From: Candidatus Arcticimaribacter sp. UBA7428
GTDB taxonomy: Bacteria; Bacteroidota; Bacteroidia; Flavobacteriales; Flavobacteriaceae
Direction of reading: 5' to 3'
NCBI GenBank assembly: GCA_002477625.1
Contig: DLQQ01000058.1
Coordinates: forward strand, 1 to 18,465
DNA: 18,465 nt
Shown here: piece by piece, positions 7,461 through 15,165 of the stretch
Position numbering within the stretch: the stretch's first letter is position 1
Layout of the letters: each line of letters starts with the position of its first letter
Notes under the pieces: generated by a model
Told to the model about the DNA's origin: nothing
Databases searched by the model: none
Seen by the model: only the letters and a program-made list of their open reading frames with translations
Made by a program: the position numbers and the translations under genes

Positions 7461-7490
7461 TTTGTTTTTTAAATTCTTTTTATATATTTG
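7461..7490 (+). promoter_or_regulatory. Promoter of the marR-yceI unit
   Basis: TTTG (7461-7464), 18 nt, then TATATTTG (7483-7490), giving a start near 7495 and a 5' UTR of about 22 nt before the marR ATG. The -7 box overlaps the palindrome at 7488-7514. Confidence 0.8.
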
Positions 7491-7514
7491 TACATACAAA
7501 TGTTGTAAGTACAA
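7488..7514. promoter_or_regulatory. 27-bp palindrome, likely MarR operator
   Basis: Left arm TTGTACATACAA and right arm TTGTAAGTACAA around a 3-nt centre (ATG) are mutually complementary except for one position per arm. The palindrome covers the end of the -7 box and the predicted transcription start of marR, where a bound repressor would block initiation. Negative autoregulation by the adjacent MarR protein is inferred. Confidence 0.75.
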
Positions 7515-7517
7515 TAT

Positions 7518-7964
7518 ATGAGTAAGCAATTAACAAAAGAAACGGTGATAAGCCTTTTGAGGAGTGGATATAAAGTCAACGATGAACTTTCTGCTCTATT
7601 TAAAACCCATGGGATCTCTTTACCTCAATTCAATGTATTGCGTATACTGAGGGGACGAAAAGGAGAAGCAGCTAATCTGTCGACCATACAGGAACAGATG
7701 ATTCATAAAATGAGCAACACAACACGTCTGATCGACAAACTTATCGAAGGCGGTTATGTAAATCGCTTTGTGTGTGAAAAAAATCGGCGTATGATTGAGA
7801 TTTTTATAACCAAAAAAGGACTTGAATTATTGAACTCACTAGACGACAAACTAGAAACTAAAGAACAGTTTCTTATGAACAACTTAGATAATAAGGAGAA
7901 AGAAGAATTGATGCGACTTCTTTCAAAAATACAAACCAGCACTATATCAGAAAATAAATTATAA
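7518..7964 (+). CDS. MarR-family transcriptional regulator
   Basis: A 148-aa winged-helix protein. N-terminal dimerisation helix, then SLPQFNVLRILRG (about residues 34-46), a recognition region MSNTTRLIDKLIEGGYVNR (65-83), a wing (EKNRRMIEIFITKKG, 87-101) and a C-terminal dimerisation helix. MarR proteins bind palindromic operators as dimers and are released by small ligands or cysteine oxidation. A single cysteine, Cys86, sits just before the wing. A near-perfect 27-bp palindrome lies immediately upstream, so autoregulation is likely. It is followed at 16 nt by yceI and then the mini-CDGSH gene, which are its probable targets. The inducer is unknown. Confidence 0.9.
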   Translation: MSKQLTKETVISLLRSGYKVNDELSALFKTHGISLPQFNVLRILRGRKGEAANLSTIQEQMIHKMSNTTRLIDKLIEGGYVNRFVCEKNRRMIEIFITKKGLELLNSLDDKLETKEQFLMNNLDNKEKEELMRLLSKIQTSTISENKL

Positions 7965-7980
7965 TTTAAAAAAAACGAAA

Positions 7981-8550
7981 ATGAAAAAAACAATTGCAAC
8001 CCTTCTATTAACAACAGCTGCTTTTTTTAGCATCCAAAACCTAAGTGCACAAGAAACTACAATCAATGCGGCAGAAAGCTCTATTCACTGGATGGGTAAA
8101 AAAGTTACTGGACAACACGAAGGAAACATCAGCCTAGTATCTGGGAAATTAGAAATGGAAGGCGAAGTGCTAACGGGTGGATCTTTTACCGTTGACATGA
8201 ACTCAATGACCGTTACTGATATTGAAGGAGAATATGCTGAGAAACTTAAAGGACATTTAAAATCAGATGCCTTTTTTGGGGTAGCTACACACCCTGAGGC
8301 AACGTTAACATTCACATCAGTTGAAGCGAAAGGGACTGGTTTATACACGGTAACGGGCGATTTCACCATCAAAGGAAAAACAAACCCTGCAACTTTTGAT
8401 CTTCAAATAAGTGTTGGAGAAGCAACGGCAAAAGTAATCATCGACCGATCGCTTTACGACATCCGTTATAGATCTACTTCTTTCTTTGACAACCTAGGAG
8501 ATAAAGTAATTTACAACGACTTCGAATTAGACGTAACCTTAAAACTATAA
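7981..8550 (+). CDS. YceI-family periplasmic lipid-binding-like protein
   Basis: A 189-aa exported protein. The signal peptide (MKKTIATLLLTTAAFFSIQNLSA, cleavage expected after residue 23) precedes a YceI-like beta-barrel domain with SSIHWMGKKVTGQHEGNI, HLKSDAFFGVATHPEATLTF and GDFTIKGKTNPATFDL. The family binds isoprenoid or other amphiphilic molecules in the periplasm; the ligand is unknown here. It lies in a unit with marR (16 nt upstream) and a 27-aa CDGSH peptide gene (5 nt downstream). The tight marR-yceI pairing suggests that its expression responds to the MarR ligand. Confidence 0.92.
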   Translation: MKKTIATLLLTTAAFFSIQNLSAQETTINAAESSIHWMGKKVTGQHEGNISLVSGKLEMEGEVLTGGSFTVDMNSMTVTDIEGEYAEKLKGHLKSDAFFGVATHPEATLTFTSVEAKGTGLYTVTGDFTIKGKTNPATFDLQISVGEATAKVIIDRSLYDIRYRSTSFFDNLGDKVIYNDFELDVTLKL

Positions 8551-8555
8551 ACATC

Positions 8556-8639
8556 ATGCGAGTAGAACGACCAAAATGCGGCTGTGGAAACACACAAAAT
8601 CCAGAAGGATATTGCGACGGATCACACCTTAATAAATAA
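8556..8639 (+). CDS. 27-aa mini-CDGSH iron-sulfur peptide
   Basis: A 27-codon ORF, ATG to TAA, starts 5 nt after yceI. It consists almost only of the motif CGCGNTQNPEGYCDGSH, followed by LNK. This carries the three cysteines and the histidine of CDGSH (mitoNEET-type) 2Fe-2S clusters: Cys8, Cys10, Cys20 and His24. The spacing between the second and third cysteine is one residue longer than the textbook pattern C-x-C-x2-(S/T)-x3-P-x-C. It lacks the flanking beta structure of normal CDGSH domains (about 40 aa), so a homodimer or partner would be needed to hold a cluster. The tight spacing places it in the marR-yceI unit. The cluster ligation is inferred from residues only. Confidence 0.8.
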   Translation: MRVERPKCGCGNTQNPEGYCDGSHLNK

Positions 8640-8651
8640 TTTGTGATTCTA

Positions 8652-8681
8652 TTGGATTAAAAATATTTTGAACTATATTTG
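8652..8681 (+). promoter_or_regulatory. Promoter of the trp leader and operon
   Basis: TTG (8652-8654), 19 nt, TATATTTG (8674-8681). With the usual distance from the -7 box the transcript would begin at about 8685-8688, at or just before the leader-peptide ATG (8687). Confidence 0.7.
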
Positions 8682-8686
8682 AACCA

Positions 8687-8728
8687 ATGAAACGAAATAC
8701 AAATTTTACAGCATGGTGGAACGAATAA
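8687..8728 (+). CDS. trpL: trp operon leader peptide with tandem Trp codons
   Basis: A 13-codon ORF, MKRNTNFTAWWNE then TAA, sits 79 nt upstream of trpE and only 5 nt after the promoter -7 box. Codons 10-11 (8714-8719) are adjacent TGG Trp codons. The first arm of the 22-bp palindrome starts 2 nt after them, and the stop codon lies within that arm. This is the geometry of ribosome-mediated attenuation: stalling at uncharged tRNA-Trp would open the palindrome. The peptide itself needs no function. It has no Shine-Dalgarno and probably little or no 5' UTR. Confidence 0.88.
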   Translation: MKRNTNFTAWWNE

Positions 8729-8783
8729 ATTAATTTATTCGTGATCAACGCTATTTCAATATATCAAAGGCTTGTCATCACGA
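8721..8783 (+). promoter_or_regulatory. trp attenuator: alternative leader RNA structures
   Basis: Segments 1:2 are a perfect 22-bp palindrome (8721-8742, arm ACGAATAAATT). Segment 2 also continues into TCGTGATCAACGC (8739-8751), which can pair with the terminator's 5' arm and loop: TCGTGAT with ATCACGA (8777-8783), CAA with TTG (8772-8774) across a 2-nt bulge, and GC with GC (8770-8771). This antiterminator excludes the terminator at 8766-8795. Trp starvation would stall the ribosome on the TGG codons, cover segment 1, free segment 2 and allow antitermination. With Trp present, translation to the stop lets 3:4 form. Pairings were read by eye and energies were not computed. Confidence 0.8.
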
Positions 8784-8795
8784 CAAGCCTTTTTT
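8766..8795 (+). terminator. Intrinsic terminator of the trp attenuator
   Basis: Perfect 11-bp stem AAAGGCTTGTC (8766-8776) / GACAAGCCTTT (8782-8792) with loop ATCAC, and a T6 run at 8790-8795. It ends 12-13 nt before the trpE ATG, so terminated transcripts never include the structural genes. Confidence 0.92.
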
Positions 8796-8807
8796 AATTT
8801 TAGACCT

Positions 8808-10208
8808 ATGAAGACCTTTACATTACAATCGCAACATAAAAAAATACTGGCAGATACGCTGACACCGGTAAGTGCGTATTTAAAGATTCGAGATGTTTTT
8901 CCGCACAGTTTGCTTCTAGAGAGTAGCGACTACCATGCGAACAACAAAAACTTTTCGTACATCTGTTGTAATCCTATTGCTTCCATAGAATTGAAAAACA
9001 AACAGCTTAGCATTCAGTACCCAAACGGCGAGTGCACAAGTGAAACCCTAAAGGCAGACACCAATATCCCAGAACGCATTTATCAATTTTCACAACAATT
9101 TGAGAGTGAAGACTACCCATTTAAATTCATTAGTAACGGTATTTTTGGTTATATCGCCCACGATGCGGTAGCACATTTCGAAAATCTAGAATTGAACCAA
9201 GAAAAAGAAGGGCTCGATATTCCGGAAATATACTATGCTGTATATCAAAACATCATTGCGATTAGTCTTTTCAATCACGAAGCCCATTTGTTCTCCCATG
9301 TATACAAAGAACAACATAATATTGAGACCATAGAACAATTGCTTGAAGCCAAAAACAGCACCCGATTTTCTTTTGAGAAAGTAGGTGCCAAAACTTCAAA
9401 TCTAACAGATGAAGAATACCTCGGATTTGTGGACCAAGGTAAACAACACTGTTTCCGTGGCGATGTCTTTCAATTGGTTCTTTCCCGTCGTTTTTCTCAG
9501 AAATTTAAAGGAGATGAATTCAATGTATATCGTACCCTGCGTTCCATCAACCCTTCCCCCTATCTCTTCTTTTTTGACTACGGAGATTTCAAGATTTTTG
9601 GAAGTTCACCTGAGGCTCAAATCATTGTAGAAGAAGGGAAAGCAGAGATACACCCCATTGCAGGAACGTTCAAACGAACAGGAAATGATGAGCAAGACAA
9701 GCAAGCTGCATTGGAACTCGCCAAAGATCCAAAGGAAAATAGTGAGCATGTGATGCTGGTCGATTTAGCTCGGAACGATTTGAGTAGAAATGGTTCTGAG
9801 GTGGTTGTAGAAAAAAACAGGGAGGTTCAATTTTTCTCTCATGTGATTCACTTGGTTTCTAAAGTAACCTGCACCATGAAGAAGGCTGCTAAAACCTTTC
9901 AGGTTGTTGCCGATACATTCCCTGCAGGAACCCTTAGTGGAGCGCCTAAGCACAATGCACTAAAACTCATCGACCGCTACGAAAAAACAAAACGGAATTT
10001 CTATGGAGGTGCCATTGGATATATGGACTTTAAAGGCAATTTCAATCACGCCATCATCATCCGTTCTTTTTTATCCAAAAATCAAGAACTACACTATCAA
10101 GCCGGTGCTGGAATAGTAGCCGATTCTGTTCCCGAAAACGAACTACAAGAAGTATATAATAAATTAGGGGCTTTAGACAAAGCCTTAAACTTAGCCGAAG
10201 ACGTTTAA
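8808..10208 (+). CDS. trpE: Anthranilate synthase component I
   Basis: A 466-aa protein that makes anthranilate from chorismate using ammonia delivered by TrpG; it is the committed step of tryptophan synthesis. The N-terminal domain carries LLES at residues 36-39, the conserved feedback tryptophan-binding motif. The C-terminal chorismate-binding domain has PIAGTFKRTG, ENSEHVMLVDLARNDLSR, FPAGTLSGAPKHNALKLI and YGGAIGYMDF. The frame is open upstream to a TTG at 8772, but that start lies inside the terminator, so the ATG at 8808 is chosen. First structural gene of the operon; 1 nt separates it from trpG. Control is probably double: attenuation and feedback inhibition. Confidence 0.97.
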   Translation: MKTFTLQSQHKKILADTLTPVSAYLKIRDVFPHSLLLESSDYHANNKNFSYICCNPIASIELKNKQLSIQYPNGECTSETLKADTNIPERIYQFSQQFESEDYPFKFISNGIFGYIAHDAVAHFENLELNQEKEGLDIPEIYYAVYQNIIAISLFNHEAHLFSHVYKEQHNIETIEQLLEAKNSTRFSFEKVGAKTSNLTDEEYLGFVDQGKQHCFRGDVFQLVLSRRFSQKFKGDEFNVYRTLRSINPSPYLFFFDYGDFKIFGSSPEAQIIVEEGKAEIHPIAGTFKRTGNDEQDKQAALELAKDPKENSEHVMLVDLARNDLSRNGSEVVVEKNREVQFFSHVIHLVSKVTCTMKKAAKTFQVVADTFPAGTLSGAPKHNALKLIDRYEKTKRNFYGGAIGYMDFKGNFNHAIIIRSFLSKNQELHYQAGAGIVADSVPENELQEVYNKLGALDKALNLAEDV

Positions 10209-10209
10209 T

Positions 10210-10773
10210 ATGAAAAGAGTTTTCCTCATTGACAATTATGATTCGTTCACCTATAATTTGGTGCACTACCTAGAAGAGTTGCATTGTGATGTTACCGTAA
10301 AACGGAACGACCAATTTGACTTGGATGAACTTGAAGCATTTGACCACATCGTACTTTCGCCCGGGCCGGGAATCCCGGAAGAATCTGGCTTACTAAAAGC
10401 AGCTATCGAACGCTATGCCCCTACCAAGAATATTTTGGGTGTTTGTTTGGGTCAACAAGCAATTGCCGAAGTGTTTGGAGCTAAACTCATCAACTTAGAT
10501 AAGGTGTACCATGGGGTTGCCACCCCGATTAATATTGTTAAAGATGATGTTCTTTTCACCGATCTTCCCAAAACCTTTGAAGTTGGTCGGTACCATTCTT
10601 GGGTAGTACAAACACCACTTCCCGATGAGTTGATTGCTACTTCTTTTGACGACGAAGGTCAGTTAATGTCCTTACGACACAAAACATATAAGGTTTGTGC
10701 GGTTCAGTATCACCCAGAATCTGTACTCACACCCAATGGAAAAAAAATAATAGAAAACTGGATTAATGCATAA
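10210..10773 (+). CDS. trpG: Anthranilate synthase component II (glutamine amidotransferase)
   Basis: A 187-aa class I glutamine amidotransferase that hydrolyses glutamine and passes ammonia to TrpE. The N-terminus IDNYDSFTYNLVHYLEE is characteristic. The oxyanion region is LSPGPGIPEESG, the nucleophile is Cys79 in GVCLGQQ, and the remaining triad residues are His168 and Glu170 in QYHPESV. The length is normal for a free-standing subunit. It is 1 nt after trpE and 3 nt before trpD. It could also serve p-aminobenzoate synthesis as PabA, as in other bacteria with a shared subunit; the window cannot show this. Confidence 0.97.
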   Translation: MKRVFLIDNYDSFTYNLVHYLEELHCDVTVKRNDQFDLDELEAFDHIVLSPGPGIPEESGLLKAAIERYAPTKNILGVCLGQQAIAEVFGAKLINLDKVYHGVATPINIVKDDVLFTDLPKTFEVGRYHSWVVQTPLPDELIATSFDDEGQLMSLRHKTYKVCAVQYHPESVLTPNGKKIIENWINA

Positions 10774-10776
10774 GCT

Positions 10777-11769
10777 ATGAAAAGCAAACTCAACCGTTTG
10801 ATTCGACACGAGCAACTTTCCAAAGAAGAAGCCCGACAGATGATCATCAACATTGCAGAGGGGAAATACAACAGCAGTCAGATCGCTTCCTTTTTGACCG
10901 TTTATATGATGCGAAGTATAAGTCTGAGTGAACTCGAAGGTTTTCGCGAAGCACTTCTAGAGCTATGTATTGCTGTTGACCTGAGTGAATTCGAAACCAT
11001 AGATTTATGCGGAACTGGAGGCGATGAAAAAGACACTTTTAATATTTCAACCCTCTCCTCATTTGTAACTGCTGGTGCAGGAATCCATGTGGCTAAGCAT
11101 GGAAATTACGGTGTTTCGTCGGGCTGTGGGTCGAGTAATGTTTTGGAACATCTGGGTATTCGGTTTTCAAACGACGAGGTCTTTTTAAAAGGCTGTATGG
11201 AGCAAGCAGGAATTTGTATTTTACACGCTCCCCTTTTTCATCCAGCAATGAAAAATGTAGCTCCCGTTCGCAAGGATTTAGGAGTTAAAACATTTTTCAA
11301 TATGCTAGGCCCTTTGGTCAATCCATCTTTTCCGAAATACCAATTGACTGGGGTTTTCAATTTAGAACTGGCCCGCCTCTACCACTATTTGTTTCAAAAA
11401 ACAGAACAGCAGGTTACCATTCTGTATGACCTCAAAGGGTATGACGAAATCTCGTTAACAGGTCCTACAAAAGCATTAAGCAAAAACAGTGAGCGCGTAT
11501 TGACTCCGGCAGATTTTGGCGTAGAGTCGCTTCTGGCTTCGGATATTTCTGGAGGATCGAATGTAGCCTCCTCAGCTGAAATTTTTATGACTGTCATCCA
11601 AAACAAGGGAACACAAGCACAACAAAACGTTATCTGTGCCAACGCTGGAATGGCCATTGCAACGGCTTTGAATCTCAGCCCGATCGAAGGTTTTGAAAAA
11701 GCAAAAGAATCCTTACAGAGCGGCAAAGCCTTACACGCCTTAACAACCCTCCAAAAACTTAGCCTCTAA
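10777..11769 (+). CDS. trpD: Anthranilate phosphoribosyltransferase
   Basis: A 330-aa enzyme joining anthranilate to PRPP to form phosphoribosyl-anthranilate. The PRPP-binding motif is CGTGGDEKDTFNIST (residues 78-92), followed by KHGNYGVSSGCGSSNVLEHLG (from 107) with the conserved KHGN. The N-terminal helical dimerisation region contains the usual RLIRHEQLSKEEA. Length is typical, without fusion to trpG. Its stop overlaps the trpC start by 1 nt (TAATG), so translation is probably coupled. Confidence 0.97.
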   Translation: MKSKLNRLIRHEQLSKEEARQMIINIAEGKYNSSQIASFLTVYMMRSISLSELEGFREALLELCIAVDLSEFETIDLCGTGGDEKDTFNISTLSSFVTAGAGIHVAKHGNYGVSSGCGSSNVLEHLGIRFSNDEVFLKGCMEQAGICILHAPLFHPAMKNVAPVRKDLGVKTFFNMLGPLVNPSFPKYQLTGVFNLELARLYHYLFQKTEQQVTILYDLKGYDEISLTGPTKALSKNSERVLTPADFGVESLLASDISGGSNVASSAEIFMTVIQNKGTQAQQNVICANAGMAIATALNLSPIEGFEKAKESLQSGKALHALTTLQKLSL

Positions 11770-12560
11770 TGACTATTTTAGATAAAATAATTGCAGATAA
11801 AAAAGTTGAAGTTGCCTTACGCAAACAACTTTTCCCAATCGCCTACTGGGAAGCATCTCCTCTTTTTGGACGAACAACTTCTTCCCTTGCGGCGGCCTTG
11901 CAAGCAAGTCAATCGGGGATTATTGCAGAACATAAACGGAGATCACCCTCCAAGCAAAACATCAACAGCTCCCTTTCGGTAACCGATGTTGCTCAGGGTT
12001 ATGAAACTGCTGGTGTTTGTGGGATGTCGGTTTTGACCGATGGAAAATATTTTGGTGGCTCCCTCGAAGATTTAACCCTTGCCCGGGCAGTAACCGATTT
12101 CCCTTTATTACGCAAAGAATTCATTGTCGATGAATACCAACTCATCGAAGCAAAAGCACATGGGGCGGATGTGATTTTATTAATCGCCTCCGTATTGACT
12201 CGAAACGAAATTCAACAGCTTTCCACAGCCGCACAAAGTTTGGGTTTAGAAGTGTTATTAGAAGTACATAATTTAGAAGAACTGGAAAAGTCGGTTATGC
12301 CTTCTCTAGATCTTTTTGGTGTAAACAACCGCAACCTCAAAACCTTTGAAGTTGACCTCGACACCAGCCGAACACTCGTTGATCAAATCCCTTCAGACTT
12401 TGTGAAGGTTTCGGAAAGTGGGATCAGTTCTGCTGCTGCTATCGTTGATTTAAAAACCTATGGGTACCAAGGGTTTTTGGTTGGCGAAAATTTTATGAAA
12501 ACAAAAAATCCGGGTGCAAGGGCTGCTGCATTCATCAAAGCCATTGAAGATGAAGCTTAA
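11769..12560 (+). CDS. trpC: Indole-3-glycerol-phosphate synthase
   Basis: A 263-aa single-domain (beta/alpha)8 barrel that cyclises CdRP to indole-3-glycerol phosphate. Visible signatures are the substrate-binding strand IIAEHKRRSPSK (Glu54, Lys56), catalytic lysine segment LRKEFIVDEYQ (Lys116), Glu165 in EVLLEVHN, GVNNRNLKTFEVDL (Asn186-Asn189) and VSESGIS (Glu216). The loop reads SPSKQNIN where many homologues have SPSKG-x-IN, a minor change. It is not fused to trpF, unlike enterobacteria. It overlaps trpD by 1 nt and trpF by 11 nt. Confidence 0.96.
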   Translation: MTILDKIIADKKVEVALRKQLFPIAYWEASPLFGRTTSSLAAALQASQSGIIAEHKRRSPSKQNINSSLSVTDVAQGYETAGVCGMSVLTDGKYFGGSLEDLTLARAVTDFPLLRKEFIVDEYQLIEAKAHGADVILLIASVLTRNEIQQLSTAAQSLGLEVLLEVHNLEELEKSVMPSLDLFGVNNRNLKTFEVDLDTSRTLVDQIPSDFVKVSESGISSAAAIVDLKTYGYQGFLVGENFMKTKNPGARAAAFIKAIEDEA

Positions 12561-13167
12561 AGTGTGTGGCATGCGGGAAACTGAAAACATTGAAGCACTT
12601 GCGGTTTTAACTCCCGACTATATGGGTTTTATTTTTTGGGCACCCTCCTCTCGTTTTGTAGAGGGAACAACCCCAACCCTCCCCCAGCATATTAAAAAAA
12701 CTGGTGTTTTTGTAGATGCTACCATCGATTATATAGAAACCATCATCAAAGAGCACCAATTACAGGCTGTGCAATTACACGGAAAAGAAACTCCGGAATA
12801 TTGCTCCTACGTACAGTCTTTGGATGTAGAAGTAATCAAAGCTTTCAGTATCAAAGATCATTTTGATTTCACAAGTTTAGATCTTTATGAAAACTGTTGT
12901 GACTTTTACTTATTCGACACCAAAGGAGAACTTCCCGGTGGCAACGGCTATGGTTTTGACTGGAGTATTCTTGCGAGCTATCCGTCCCCAAAACCTTTTT
13001 TCCTTAGCGGAGGAATTGGTCTCGAACATACGATCCAAATAAAGGCTTTATTAAATACCGATTTGCCGCTGTATGCTATTGATGTAAATAGTAAATTTGA
13101 ACTCGCTCCCGCACGAAAAAATATGGATGCACTAACACAATTTAAAAACGAATTGTATGAACTATAA
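12550..13167 (+). CDS. trpF: Phosphoribosylanthranilate isomerase
   Basis: A 205-aa (beta/alpha)8 enzyme converting phosphoribosyl-anthranilate to CdRP by an Amadori rearrangement. The general base is Cys6 in [10 protein letters not shown] and the general acid is expected at Asp123 (LFDTKG). The phosphate-binding signatures [18 protein letters not shown] and [15 protein letters not shown] are present. The frame is open 36 nt further upstream, but the ATG at 12550 matches family N-termini. It overlaps trpC and trpB by 11 nt each, showing tight packing. In pathway order it acts before TrpC although it is encoded after it. Confidence 0.96.
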   Translation: MKLKVCGMRETENIEALAVLTPDYMGFIFWAPSSRFVEGTTPTLPQHIKKTGVFVDATIDYIETIIKEHQLQAVQLHGKETPEYCSYVQSLDVEVIKAFSIKDHFDFTSLDLYENCCDFYLFDTKGELPGGNGYGFDWSILASYPSPKPFFLSGGIGLEHTIQIKALLNTDLPLYAIDVNSKFELAPARKNMDALTQFKNELYEL

Positions 13168-14338
13168 TGTAGATGAAAAAGGATATTACGGAGACTTTGG
13201 CGGTGCCTTTATCCCTGAAATGCTCTATCCAAATGTAGCCGAACTTCGCGAAAGTTATTTAAAAATTTCAGCCGATCCAGATTTTAAAAAAGAATTTGAT
13301 GCCTTGCTGAAAGACTATGTCGGTCGCCCAACACCACTTTATTTCGCCAAGCGACTGTCTGAAAAATACAACACCAAGATTTACCTCAAACGGGAAGATT
13401 TATGTCATACCGGAGCGCATAAGGTCAACAATACCATTGGGCAGATTCTTTTGGCCAAGCGCCTAGGGAAAAATCGCATCATTGCCGAAACAGGTGCAGG
13501 GCAACACGGTGTAGCCACGGCCACGGTTTGTGCCTTGATGGGTATTGAATGTATTGTGTATATGGGGGCATTGGACATCAAACGTCAGGCACCCAATGTA
13601 GCGCGAATGAAAATGTTAGGCGCAACGGTACGTCCGGCACAGTCGGGGAGTAAAACCCTTAAAGACGCTACCAACGAAGCCATCCGCGATTGGATCAACA
13701 ATCCGGTGGACACCCACTACATCATTGGTTCGGTGGTTGGACCACATCCCTATCCCGATATGGTTGCTCGTTTTCAATCGGTTATTAGTGAGGAAACCAA
13801 ATGGCAACTCCAAGAACAAGAAGGTCGCGACTATCCCGACCATGTGATTGCCTGTGTGGGGGGAGGAAGTAATGCCGCTGGACTATACTACCACTACCTC
13901 AACGATGATCGTGTCAATATTATCGCCGTAGAAGCTGCCGGAAAGGGCATCGATTCTGGCGAGAGTGCAGCTACTTCTGCCCTTGGGAAAGAAGGCATCA
14001 TCCACGGGAGTAAAACCCTCTTGATGCAAACTCCCGACGGACAAATCACCGAACCCTATTCCATCTCTGCTGGGTTGGACTATCCAGGCGTAGGCCCCAT
14101 GCATGCACATTTGTTTAGAAGCAAGCGGGCAGAATTCATTTCCATCCCGGATCAAGAGGCGATGGACTGGGGACTTACCCTCTCCCAAATGGAAGGGATT
14201 ATTCCTGCCATAGAAACGGCTCATGCCTTTGCAGCACTCGATGTGCGTAAATTTGGACCAGAAGAAATTATTGTGTTTAACTGTTCCGGGCGTGGCGACA
14301 AAGACCTGGATACCTATATTGATTATTTTAAATTGTAA
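13157..14338 (+). CDS. trpB: Tryptophan synthase beta subunit
   Basis: A 393-aa PLP enzyme that condenses indole with serine to form tryptophan, in an alpha2-beta2 complex with TrpA that channels indole. PLP-binding lysine is Lys89 in [13 protein letters not shown]. The catalytic glutamate is Glu111 in AETGAGQHG, and the phosphate-binding loop is GGGSNAAG (about 235-242). The N-terminus [14 protein letters not shown] is that of the canonical TrpB1 type, which pairs with a TrpA. The length is normal. It overlaps trpF by 11 nt and its stop shares 1 nt with the trpA start. Confidence 0.98.
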   Translation: MNYNVDEKGYYGDFGGAFIPEMLYPNVAELRESYLKISADPDFKKEFDALLKDYVGRPTPLYFAKRLSEKYNTKIYLKREDLCHTGAHKVNNTIGQILLAKRLGKNRIIAETGAGQHGVATATVCALMGIECIVYMGALDIKRQAPNVARMKMLGATVRPAQSGSKTLKDATNEAIRDWINNPVDTHYIIGSVVGPHPYPDMVARFQSVISEETKWQLQEQEGRDYPDHVIACVGGGSNAAGLYYHYLNDDRVNIIAVEAAGKGIDSGESAATSALGKEGIIHGSKTLLMQTPDGQITEPYSISAGLDYPGVGPMHAHLFRSKRAEFISIPDQEAMDWGLTLSQMEGIIPAIETAHAFAALDVRKFGPEEIIVFNCSGRGDKDLDTYIDYFKL

Positions 14339-15102
14339 TGAATAGAATCGATCAAAAATTCAACGAAGACAAAAAACTATTGTCCATTTACTTTTCTGCA
14401 GGTTTTCCCAACCTAGAAGACACGGTGCCTATTCTAAAAAAGCTGGAAGCTGCTGGAGTAGACATGGTCGAAATTGGCTTGCCTTTTTCCGACCCATTGG
14501 CCGATGGACCCACCATACAAGAAAGTTCTACCCAAGCCCTCCGAAATGGAATGACAACCGAAAAACTGTTTACACAATTGGAAGGCATACGGGAACACAT
14601 CAGCATTCCCTTGGTGCTTATGGGCTATTTTAACCCCATGATGCAATTCGGTATTGAAAAATTTCTAGCCCGCTGTGCAGCTGTGGGTATCGATGGACTC
14701 ATCATTCCCGATCTCCCCGTAGATGTTTATCACGAGCAATACAAAACACTCTTTGAACAACACGGTTTATACAATATGTTCCTCATCACCCCCCAAACTC
14801 CCGAAGAACGCATTCGCTATATCGACGAGGTTTCGAACGGCTTTATCTATATGGTGTCGAGTGCAGCGGTGACCGGAGCACAAAGTACTTTCGGCAACAC
14901 CCAAACCGACTATTTCCGGCGCATTGCCCAAATGAACCTCAACACCCCCACCGTGGTTGGTTTTGGGATCAGTAATGCCGAAACCTATGAAGCGGCTAGT
15001 TTGCATTCCCGTGGTGCCATTATTGGATCTGCCTTCATCAAATTTTTAGAAGAAAAGGGTGTGGACCAGATCGAAACCTTTGTGCGCTCCATTAGAGCAT
15101 AA
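14338..15102 (+). CDS. trpA: Tryptophan synthase alpha subunit
   Basis: A 254-aa (beta/alpha)8 barrel that cleaves indole-3-glycerol phosphate to indole and glyceraldehyde 3-phosphate, the indole passing to TrpB. Catalytic Glu45 (VDMVEIGLPFSDP) and Asp56 (PLADGPTIQ) are present, with phosphate-binding elements VSSAAVTGAQ and VGFGISNAE / GSAFIKF. Last gene of the trp operon, coupled to trpB by TAATG. No hairpin terminator follows: only a T-rich stretch (about 15109-15124), so the 3' end of the transcript is unclear. Confidence 0.97.
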   Translation: MNRIDQKFNEDKKLLSIYFSAGFPNLEDTVPILKKLEAAGVDMVEIGLPFSDPLADGPTIQESSTQALRNGMTTEKLFTQLEGIREHISIPLVLMGYFNPMMQFGIEKFLARCAAVGIDGLIIPDLPVDVYHEQYKTLFEQHGLYNMFLITPQTPEERIRYIDEVSNGFIYMVSSAAVTGAQSTFGNTQTDYFRRIAQMNLNTPTVVGFGISNAETYEAASLHSRGAIIGSAFIKFLEEKGVDQIETFVRSIRA

Positions 15103-15165
15103 TCCAACTTTTTTTATTTTTTTTATATCTTTAGTGTAGCATAGACCCAAATCTATTCTTACACC

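Noticed and set aside
8772..8807. Alternative TTG start for trpE, 36 nt upstream of the chosen ATG.
   Set aside because: It lies inside the attenuator stem and adds residues unlike TrpE N-termini; the ATG at 8808 fits the family.
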